A DNA stretch of 60,000 nt from Tubulanus polymorphus (Eukaryota; Nemertea; Palaeonemertea; Tubulaniformes; Tubulanidae), in contig NC_134032.1 of the NCBI RefSeq assembly GCF_964204645.1, positions 14,194,275 through 14,254,274 on the forward strand. The letters are read 5' to 3'. Below are positions 11,795 through 23,800 of the stretch, one piece after another. The position numbers were made by a program, and so were the translations under genes. Position 1 is the first letter of the stretch; each line of letters starts with the position of its first letter. The notes under the pieces are model-generated. The model had not been told where the DNA came from and ran no database searches. It saw only the letters and a program-made list of their open reading frames with translations.

Positions 11795-11867
11795 ATGTCT
11801 AAAATGACTAAGAAACTACATAAACTAGGATTAATTTTGTTAATTATAGGAGTTTCACTCAAAATGC
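11795..11867 (+). CDS. Exon 1: signal-like N-terminus
   Basis: The ATG at 11795 gives MSKMTKKLHKLGLILLIIG..., a Lys-rich start followed by a hydrophobic core, as in a signal peptide or signal anchor. The donor is gtgagt at 11868, leaving one base of the next codon. Upstream codons in the same frame are open back to a TAA at 11579-11581 but contain no ATG, so this is the first usable start in this exon. Confidence 0.75.
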
Positions 11868-14800
11868 GTGAGTACAATTATCTCTATATTTTAACTGCGG
11901 GTGATTGCTAATGATTGTTTCAAATTAATAGTTTTTATACATTCGACCACCAAAACAGTTAAACCGGAAAATAGCCACAAAATAGTATAGTGATCGTATG
12001 GATTTACAACCAACGTTTAAGAAGTTTATTTTGAAAATATCTACCAATTTCTTTCCAAAACGTTTCAAATTTCTGATCACGTTTTGTAACAGTTTCTGAA
12101 TATCATGGACGCCTGGCAGCCATATTTAAAGCATGTTAGTTTTTTATATAGCAAGCAGAAGGTAATAGGCCCTATGATTACATGTTCAAAATGAAATCTG
12201 GATTACATGGACGCCTGGCAGCCATATTTAAAAAATGTTTGTTTAATTCTTGTTTACAAAGGACACTTAGTAAAGCCCTATCAAATTTTTAGCAGAATTT
12301 TACGTTTTTTTTTCAAATATCAGATGTTTGTCAGACGACCGACGACCCGACAGCCACCGACGATTCTACACCTGTACCTGACGATTCGTCTACACTTGTA
12401 CCTGACGATTCGTTTACAATCACTGCACCAGACGACTCAACAACAACTGCACCTGAAGATGCATCACCTGACGAAATGTCTACGGAAAATGGCACAATCC
12501 CGGAAACGACGACTGCACCTTCCAGAATACGTCTAACACCGCCCCCTATACCGACTTTTACGAATTTAGCAATATTCGCTAATTCGGTGAATAATGGTTC
12601 GCGCTCTTTGGTACTGGCCTTAAATGTGAAACTAGGTCAGTAACACAACTTTGGAATTTTCAAAAGTTGAAACTTAATTTAATCATAAAATTTATATCGG
12701 TTATCAAGATATTGTGATGTTTGAATTAACACGGTCTCGATGGTTGTAAAATCAATTACACAATCTAAACGCCCTAGTTACGCGCGCAGTCATATCTTAG
12801 ATACAGTCTAAGACCTATTGAGTTCGAAAAGTTCTACAGCCAATCATAATACTTAGGACCTGATTTAAGTTCTATAACCAATTTTAAAGCTAAAGCTTAG
12901 TCTTAATATTCAAGTCAATTCTGGACTAACGTATCAAATACCATGCGTAACTGGTTTACGCTTATCTATAATATTCTATACTGGTAAAAAGTGTAAACTA
13001 TTTGGTTTAGGTTTAACGATATCTTCAACTGGTGAAGCGCAGGCCCGAGCTGTTATTAACGCTATGGCCGATAACGGAGGAGCTGATTTAATGGTATCCA
13101 TCCTCTCCGGTACTAAACCAATCAGACAACTGGCTCTCAACGAATCGACGCTGATACCGGTCCCGTTCTGGAATTTCATCAAGGTATAGGGTACACGTTA
13201 CCACTGTTATTTTAAATTTGCATCGGAATATAATTTCTACCGGGTCACGAATTGAACGCAGGAGTGTGACATGGGTGGGCTAATCTACACACGAGGAGTG
13301 TGATATATACAAGGGTGGGCGTTTTGTGGAAATCGAGGAACCACCTGGGGCGCTATGAGTCGGACTCAGTGCGACTAGATTCGGCGTCATACTGCGATTT
13401 AAAAAAAAGCCTCCTCATCAATACTAAATTAAGGTTGCCCTTTACAAGAAAATACAATAAGACATAAAATGGTGGTGTTCCTTTGAGCAAAAAAGAAAAG
13501 AACACCGCCGAGGGCTTCTTGCCCCGTGTGAGGCTCGAACTCACGACCTTCAGATTATGAGACTGACGCGCTAACCAACTGCGCTAACGAGGCGGTTGGT
13601 ATACCAATGGTACGTAACGGCTCGTGTGGTATGGAGTAAAGGTATAAACCAGCCATGCGTTAAGCACACAATTAGCAATAGATGGCGAGGGAGAGGCTGA
13701 GATGAGGCATCACAGATGCACGTTGGTTGGCCCGGCATACAGAGTATTTGGACCATCATTCATATTATTGACTAAGGCTAAAATGATACTATTTCTCTCC
13801 TAATCAGTTTTTAGCTTTAGCGTTATGAATCATCATTATAAATCAATTAACTCGATTTTTATTAGCATTTTCTTGGCTTTTTAATACAATATTCAGTTTG
13901 AATTAATAGACAACTCTTGAGTCCAATAATTCATGTGTATGCGTCTATTCCAGCCCGCTTTACGCAAACCGTGGTTTAAAGCGATGCCCCCTGATGTTGC
14001 GGCGGACATCTGTCGCAAGGCCGGTAATGAAACCGTATTCACCGACCTGTACGGATCCGGACCCAGATTAGGACCAGTTAAAGCTGAAATCTGCGCATTT
14101 GGGGTAAATTTCATATAGACTTTCAATCAAATTTTAGAAATATCATAATTATATTTCAAAGTAATTCATTTTGAATTTAATCAATATTCCGTATTTGTGA
14201 TAGTTGAACGAAGCGGAAAAACGACAAGCGATGGCAAACCTCAGACAGAAACCGAAAACGAACTGGACCCCGGACGATTGGGGTCAAGCGTTATCCGACC
14301 CGAAACGTTTAACTGGCAGCGAATTTGCTTCGATGTCATCCGCAGCGCTTCAAGCCAAGTAAGTTTCCTTCAGAGTATAGCGAACTGAAAAGGTCGCCAT
14401 AGCGGCCATACTTTAACAAATAGGTTATCACAGTTACGATTTGAATGACGCGGAAAATTATATCGTGGCATAATGATGGTCGCCATAGCGGCCATATTAA
14501 AGTTAGATAATCGCCATAAATGGGCATATTGAAATCGTATTGAATATAGAAATAATTCAAAGATAATTTATTTCGTCGTTTAAGTTTGGACACATTGAAA
14601 TCAGTGGCCGCTGAAATAACAGACCCGGGTCAGGTGCGCGCCCTTTCTGAAGCGCTGGTCTCGTCCTACGGGTCCACCGATTCCTGGAGTCAAGCCACGA
14701 TGGTGAATGCCGGAAGTTTGATGCAAATGATGGACCCTAGTCAATTAAAGAACCTATCAACATCTGCGGTAAATAGAAACAAGAACCGATTGATCAAATC

Positions 14801-17800
14801 ATGGACCCGGCATGCGGATCGTCGCTGAATATCGAACCTTCACTAATTTTTTTCTATACATATAGGTGGCGCAATCTTTAAGCTATATTTCTGTCGGGGA
14901 AAACAAGATGAAAAGAACGATCGTCAAAGCGTTAGCCCTGTCGTCGCTAGGGGACGCTAGCTCCTGGACAGCCGATACTGTGGTCAGGTAAAATCAATTT
15001 TATCAATGAATGCTTTAGAAATCTAGTTGAGACATGTATATGTCATGACCACTAGGTGGCGTGGCGCAGACACTAAATTCTGGACCGATTACGATGTACC
15101 TGTACTGAAGACGCGTGTCACAGATTTCCGAAAAACCGTCATCGCTGCCTTGCGGCCATTTTTAATCTGTATAATTTCTTTTCTCTTTTCAGTACGTTAT
15201 CTTATGTCAAAGCGGATATAACGGTGATGAATAAAATCAGTGCGAACACGTTTGCGGCGAATGTGGCAACGTTAGGAGCAAATACCTTTTCAAAATCAGA
15301 AGTAAGGAGAAATCCTTTGTGAAATAATAGATTTTATTTGTATCCGAGGTATCTGGGTTCGCTGTCCAATAACCCGGTGGATACCGCAAGTGGAATCCTC
15401 GATTGCTGCAGTAGTTGATGTTCTTCTGCTCAGTAGCGACACATGGTGGATCCTCCCTTGCCACGAGTGGAATCCACCATTGCCGCAGTATTTGATGTCA
15501 TTCTATACACTAGCGATACCTGGTGGATCCTTACTTGCCTCGACTGGGATCATCGATTGCCATAATCGACTGTTAGAGGGCAGTGCGTGCTGATAACTAA
15601 TTAACCAATTACTAATCAACCAGTTACTAATTAACCAGTTACTAATTAACCAATTGCTGATAATTGATTTTAGTCGATGTTGATGTATAAACGGCTGAAG
15701 CAGTCGACAACGTTTTCTAACCCGGCCGCATTCAGCGCCTCCACGATTACATCACTGGGTTCCATCATCGGCGGTATTGATCCAACTACAGCATCATCCA
15801 TCACTGATACGGCTGCATTCGGTGCTTTATCGTCCCTAAAAACTGCATCATTCTCGTTGCCTTCGACGGTAAATACTCAATCGTTTTCTACCGAAATTAA
15901 GCAAAATTTTGATGATTTATGAATGATTCATTTTCTGTTGGATTTTTATTTTCGCAGGGCAGGAATTTCGCTATTGCAGCCATGAGAGGTGGTCTTGGAA
16001 ATGTGAGTAGAATAATAGAATTAGCGGGGAAAATTTTTTTCACAATCTCAGATTTTTTAAAACAATCTAAGATTACTCTTAAGGTCTAAGACCATTTTTG
16101 GACTTAAGTCTCGAATATCCGGCCCCGGATCATTTAACTGAAATCGTTTAATCTTTCAGACTTCAAGTTTTACGGCTTCGTCTATGGAACAGATGGGTAA
16201 CTTGGTATCGTTTATACCTCACGGTTTAGTGAAAGAGATTCCACCCGCGGCTGTCGCCGGAAGTATAGATACTATAGCTAACATTGATATGGACGAATCG
16301 ATGTCGATGGCTTTACTAGAAAAGGTCCGTTGTATTCAGACTGCATTGAATGGATATTTTCAACTCATTCCTGCTATGATACGGTATTGTTGTGCGCATC
16401 AGCAACATCTAAAAAACCAGGGGGCCGTTTTATAGACTGGTATTACCTTTAACCCGGGGCTAACTAGATTCTTTTTCAATTGAATTAGCCCCAAAGTTAA
16501 AGGTAATACCAGTCTATAACACTGGCCCCTAGTATCATGGGAAGTTTCGAAAGGGTTTATATTGATTATTTTTTCAAAATCTAATTGATAGTATTTGCGA
16601 AATTGCAGGTGTCTGCTGCTAGTGGAGGTTTAACGGGGAGCGTCGTTGCCCGGTTAGGTAAAATGACGTCAGCGATATCGGTTAAAACGATGATGACGAT
16701 AAATGCGGAATCGCGCGGATTCACTTCGGATTCATTCACGCCGCAATATACACTAACAGTCGGTCAGGTATGATCTATACACACTGCCCACAACCCCAGG
16801 GGTGTAGATTCCTAGCTAGACCTACCCTCTCGACCCGTACGCAATCGAAATAAAAAGTTGCCAAAAATCTAACTACTCGCGAAATATGGGTATTCGATTT
16901 GAGATTTAGTCGGTTTTATATTATGGTAGTATACTGTGGTGTTCATTTCACCAAAACGTGGCGTTAGGGGTGGCTGTTTATTTGGTGGTGGTGGTGGGGG
17001 AAGAGGGGGTATATCAAGGGTTAACTGTTTTCGAAAATACATTATCATCTTTTTCACATTTTCGAAACTAATGGTGTGAAAAATATCATTTTGATATATC
17101 TTTCAGGCTCAGGTGACGGTTACAAAGATCGTCGAACATTTCGGAGCCGTATCGAGTACTAACGGGAACTATACGGTAGATCGATTGGCCAGATGGGCGG
17201 CCGTGATGGTACCCGGTATCAAACCTAGTGATCTATCAAGTTTAGGATCTGGATCTCTACTGCAGGCGTGGCTAGACGGTACCGTCAGTACCGGCGGTCA
17301 ACTATCCGGCGATCAGGTTACGGCCGTAGTCGCCAGTGTTGAAACGTTCCTAGGTTTGACAGCTATCGCTACGAACGATTCGTCTAAACTCGTTAGTTCA
17401 CAAAAATTCCTCAAATTCATCAGGTAATTTACATTCATCATATAATTTGCATATCATTAACATATTAGATAACCTGTTATTATTACCTGTGGCGTTTTAA
17501 TTAATAGGGTTATCAATAGTTATCACATCTTTTGCATATACAATAACATGTCTGCAACTTTGCATATCTAATTCAAATTCACATCATATAAGCATATCAT
17601 TTGAATATAATTAGCATATTGAATAGCCAGTTATTTTGGCATGTTTTAGGCCTGCTATTAAATGATGAATTATTCACCAGTTACATCAATTTGAGTCATT
17701 CATATTCAAATCGTTCACTGCGCAACATTAAACCTACATCACGGAGAAAATAAATTACGAAATGGAAAACCTTCAATTTCAGCACGTCTAAATTAGAACT

Positions 17801-20800
17801 ATTTTCGAACACAATGAAACCAACTGTTATATCATTAATTGGAACGCAAACTATGGATGACGTCACAACCGTTCAGCTCAAACAATTAGCCTTATTTGCA
17901 TTGAAATACGTGGTATGTATTCAAAACATCCTCATGGATGCTTGGCGGCCATATTATGTGAAATATATTATTCTCGTATAGGCAGGCCCGTGCCGACGCC
18001 TTTTGTGGGATAGTTCTATTTCACTGCAAAAGGGGTACTTTTTACCGTGAAAAGGGGAACTCTCCTAATGAAAAAGTTCATATTTAACCTATGAAATGCC
18101 CGAGTACCTGAATAGAATCATTTGAGAATGGTTTGCTTTTCAATATCCAAAAAATACAGGGAATTGTATCCAAATTTCGAAAAATCTTGACCCACAGATT
18201 TTGGCACTGACCTTCTGAAGGTCACTTTAGGGGCTCGTTAGCTCCCCCTGAGGTAATATATATTCATTACATCAAAAATGTCTACATGGCCACCTGACAG
18301 CCATATTTATTTCCATATAGGATATAGGCGGATGGTTACTGTTTTCATATAGGCAGGAGACAACGTAATAATTATTATATTCAAAATGTCCACATAGTCG
18401 CCTTGCGGCCATATTAACTACATATTTAATTTCTATGTAGGAGGTGGACGGAACAATAACTGATTTTACGTCATCTGCGACGCTCAGCGATGTTGCTCTA
18501 TCTAATATGGGAACGATAATGTGCGGATTGGAAGTGTCACACATCAATAAACTAGACTCATCAGCCCTTACAAATCATCTCGGCACGTTATCATCTTGTC
18601 CACTAGATGTCGCCACCGGTAGAGCTTTGTACGAACGCGCCAAATCAACTTTGACGTAAGTTGTTGTATGCGCATTATATTCAAATACAGATAAATTGCT
18701 AAATGAAGTTTAAAATTAATCGGGAGTGTTTTATTCGAATCGAAATTTTCAGGAATTTCCTGACAACACAAGAATATATATTAGCAGCGGGAGAATTGTT
18801 AATGTACGCGTCAGCAGCCGACTACAGCGCCATCACCGACGTAAGTCTAAACGATTAGAGCCGGTATCATTTAGAAGCTTAGATGGGCTTTACTTGATGA
18901 GATTTTTTCAAGATTTATGATTGAATGCATGGAATTGGCTATAATACTAAAAAGGCCAGTTCCATACACTGGCATTAACTTTAACTTGGGGGCTAACCTA
19001 TTTCATTTCCAATTGAGTTAGTCCCCAGCTTAAAGTGACATTTGTACTCCTTTATATAACCTTTAAAATATAGGTGGCGCAATCGTTAAGTCCATTCGCG
19101 CTTGACTGTGACGTCACGAAAAATAAGGTCTTATGCAGGGAATCAGAGGGTTGCAGTGTTGGCTTTAGATGAAATGTTCGTTTCATGTTTCAGACGGATT
19201 TCGCAGCCGTTTCCATGTATTTGTATCAAGCGATAGAGGTCACCACTGCAGCTCGGGCTTATAGACAACAGAACGGTTTGAATCAAATATCGCAAACCGA
19301 CCTCACGTTACAGGTGTCGCTACAAGCGTCGCTGTACGCGAACGTATTGACCCGTGTAACCGCAGTGAACGCCGCGAAGAAACGAAGACGTCGTTCTACA
19401 GGTAAAACAACAACCGCTGGCAGCCGAGAAAGGAAGGGGCGCTACCTTTAATGGCGCCATCTATATTTTCAATATATTTATTGCTATAAAATATTTACAT
19501 ATTTTCTCATAGAACTCAATCGCCGTGCTTAACACAAAATATAAAAATCGTCAAGATGAAACATATTAGTTATAGAAATGTAACACTTTAATGATCATCA
19601 CAAACTTATAAGTTTAAAAATTACGTTCATTAAAGCATCGATTGACGAGCTTTCCCATGGCAACTGACTAAAACAAAGCAATTTGTCACGTGATTCGAGA
19701 AGCCCTGAGAATATTTGCTAGATTACACATCTCAGTTGCTGTCGATGTGTGCGCTATGGACCTAGCGACCGGTATGAGCCACGCAGAACCAGCGGGGTTC
19801 TCGCTCACTAGCAACTAGTTGTCTCCAGTCGCTTTGTCGGTGTATGCTTTGCTTTAGGCCTAGCGCACATCGACACTGCGATTGGAGACAACTAGTTGCA
19901 AGGCAGTTTTCGGCGCATGAGAGGAACTGGCTGGATACGATCAGTTGCTTGAATGTGTCGATGTGAGCGAGCTTACGATTGGTAAGCGTCGATCTATCTC
20001 CAGTTCCAGCCAGTTGCCCATGTTCTACTTTTGAGCAACTGGTTGTACTCAATCGCAGTCATATCCGTCGATGTGCGCGCTCTGGATCTCGACGATCGAC
20101 ACGCGCCATGCAGTTAATGCAACTGACCGGTTGTAACTAGATTTTGATGTGCGCGGGGTAATCGTTCGGTAGCAACTAGTTGTCTCCAATCGCAGTGTCG
20201 ATGTGCGCTAGGCTTTAGGGATAGTGAATTCCGTAGATAAGTTGCCGAGATTCTAAAAGCGCTACTTGCATATAATTTCGTAACGGCGGAATTGATTGAT
20301 TTTTGTAGGTACGATCACGTGTTCCGACATGCAGGCGATGGGAACGAACGGAGTAAAAGCGTTGACGTCAACGCAAATCAATAGTATCTCAAATACTGAA
20401 TTCCAAAACTGTATCGATACGCTAGGGGGCGCTGAATGGTCAACTACTCAACTACTCGCTTTGGTAACCAAGGCTAAAGCGGTAAGCGCAGTTTCAAATT
20501 TTGATAGTTCAATTAGGTCGCTTGACTTAACCCTAAAGAGTCCGCTACAAGGCAGTGGCAATCAAACATTAAACCAAATCAATGACGTTAGAATTATGTT
20601 CTTAAACGAAAATAATTTAGAACTATTTTCAGCAGACCTATAAAGTCGGTGGTAGCAAATGTGATACAAGATACCCAGGCCCTGGCCGGATCCAGGACCT
20701 CACTTAATTTGTTGCCATATAGCCTACTTATCTTACGCTAGACACCTAGAGTTTTTTTTTGGAACTGAACAATGAATAATTTAAAATTGACTCTTCAGTT

Positions 20801-23800
20801 TAAACTACAGTAAACCTCGCCCAACTCGGACTTGATTGTGTTTATGGAGAAAAAAAATACTTTCAAAATACAAGTTCAAGAATTGACTATTTTCGAGTAA
20901 GGCGCGGTTTACTAATTAAGAATTGAAATAAACTCTCAGCTTACTGTGGAAACAGAGATGAACCTGGAACTTAGACTTTATCCACCAGCGAGTGGAACCT
21001 AGTCAGTAACCTGTCTGTGGTTTAGTTTCACGATCGGATATTTTCACAAACCACATTGGTATAAGTTCATCCGATTATAAAAATCTTACCACCAACGATT
21101 AGGTAACGAACTACGTGGAACCCTATCTAAATGATATCGTATATTTTTATAGGTTTATGGTTCTACGGTATCTACATGGTCGACGTCGGATATCGGTAGC
21201 ATCAACTCGATTATCGCCGGTTTAGAATCGACGGAAATCTCGACACTCGATCTGTCAGACTGTAGCGCTGCTGGTATCGGTATTACAGAATTGTTCACTG
21301 TTAATAAGGTAACATATTTAAAAAAAAATCACCCTACTGTGCAAACCTGGAGCCACTGAACCCTTCTAATAGCAAACGCCGTGCGAAGTCGATCGTTTTC
21401 GGAAGTGTGATGATAAAATGCCTGGGACAGGTACAGGTAAACACTGTTAGTGCCTAGTTAGTGTTAGGCTAAACAAAAATGATAGCTTGTTTCTCCGCAG
21501 CGGCCGGGTCATTTTTGTAAAATATGATAAAATTTATAAACAGTTCATTCCTATAGCGGCCGGGTCTGTTATGGTAAAATTGATCACGATTTTTAAAAAA
21601 AGTAATGTATAGGGTAGATAGGCGGCCGGCCGGGTCAACATTTAAGCTCAGCAGAGCGAAGAAACAAGGTATCAATTTTTTTTAGCCTAACCGTGGTTAG
21701 CAAACTGTGGTTAGGCGTAAATGGGTGCTGAAAAAATGCTGTTAGCTAACCATTGTCTTCGTGTGGGTTTCTGAGGCCTATTTTAAACTGGTTAGCCTAA
21801 CCATAGATGGCCACTAACCACGGTTTTAGGCCTCTCTGGTACGTAGCCGTTTTCCCAAGCAAGGGAAGGGCCCGGTTCATGTCGGGGAACCCGTAACAAC
21901 GACTGGTATTGAGACTACCGTTAGTCTCACAGGATTTCCCTCATGTCCGCCCCTGATATCTGACGTTTTTAGAAATGTCATAGGGCAGGTCCAGATGTGA
22001 AGTTTGGATGATTCGGTGGTTCAGTCTAGCACAACTTGAATCTTCGGAAATCATGCAATATTCCCTATATTTCAGCTGAGAGCTGGATTCATGGCAATAA
22101 CGGAAAAAATGTTAAACAATAATTCAACAGTCGTTACGAGTACGCAGTTGACCTGTATGAAAAACTTTGCATGCGGCGCCACGAAGGAAGAAATTGTCTT
22201 ATTCAACCCTAGTAATTACGCGTAAGTACAGCGTCTTAATAAACCATGGTGATAATGATGCTAATACAGAATTAATCTTTATAAGCGGCGGTTTCATTCT
22301 AAGAAATGTTCGCCAGGATTCCGGCCCAGTTCCACGGTTGTGTCAATTAACTCTGAATACAGGATCCAGTTCCCAGTAGTGACATCAGAACTCAGGATTC
22401 AGTTCCGCAGTAGTGACAATAAATCAACTCTGAACTCAGGATCTAGTTCCACGTAGTGAGAACAGAGCTCAGAATTCTGGATCCAGTTCCACAGCTATAA
22501 GTTTTGAGTTCAATTTGAGGAGAAATTAGTTTTCATTAAGTCATTTTCCGAGTCAAAACTGTGGATCTGGGGTCTTTGGACACTGTATCTATAGTCGATA
22601 CACATAAAAGCAGTCGTTTCAGACCATGTTTAAATGTCTGAATCTCTGAATCCAAGAGTTCCGCGTGGATGAAGTCTGGAAGCAATGCGTGCCAGCAAAT
22701 ATTGTTAGACTAGATTCGTTGAGTTTCAACTTGTTTTTGTTTTCTCAGGGGAGCGGCTACATCGATCGGATCGCTGAAACAATGCGACACAAATCAACAA
22801 GAAGCCTACGCCACGTTAGCTAAGAATTCATTGGCATTCGGCGCACCGTCTTCGTGGGGGGCATCGATCGTTAAAACAATCGGGTCCATGATCGGTAGGT
22901 GGCGCTTCAATCGTAACGGGTATAACAAGAATCTGGTTATTTTTCTCATGGATTTGTTATTTTTCGTTTCAGGCGGTTTGTCCACGACTGAAATTGCAGC
23001 TTTAACGACCATACAAATACAAGCGTTAGAAAATGTAGCAATCGCGGCGATTCCGACGACTAAAATGTCTGTAAGTGAAAGAAGGCTTCATTACTAGAAC
23101 TGGGGCCACTAACTAAGACTATGGGCGATCTGGGAGCCCAGGCTTTCAGGGGTTAGAGCTGAATGTCTTTGACACAGGCACGGTGATCACTTTCAGCCCA
23201 CTTACAAATTCCAATGAATCGGAGAAATTTCTACAATGTAACGATTCATTCATTGCTCATTGAATCACGTACTGGTTGAAAATCACGTTAGCATAATCCG
23301 AATTCATTGAGTTCTGGGTAAAATTCCCTATAAATAAGGTTTCCTTGATTATTTCCAGATTTCTCTGATTCCCTGAGTTTTCCAGGTCATGGGTCACCCT
23401 GAAGAATTCATCCTATCTATCTTCCTCTTTACCATGTATTAATGGTCGTATGTATTGTTTTACGTAGGCGATACAAGTAAGTCAAATAAGTCAGATGAGT
23501 TCCACTCAGGCGAACGCGTTTACCAATCATCAACAGAACGCCATGTCAGCCGCTCAGATTAGTGCTCTTATCACAGCCGGCGCTTCCGACAAGAGGAGCA
23601 GCAACGATGCAACACCGAACGGTACGTGTATTACCACCGCTAGGTTCCTATAGGGGGCGTGACCGGGATGATGGGGCGTATAGTTTACATGAACGATGCT
23701 CGAATTATGTCCAATGACGTGCGATTCCAATCTCGTTTTATACCAAAATGGGGGTCAAATGACAATCCAATGATGCCCACAGATGCCAATGCCATGTTTA

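Noticed and set aside
15390-15593. Additional exon in intron 8
   Set aside because: The open frame coincides with a 76-78-bp minisatellite, and exon 8 to exon 9 already join in phase.
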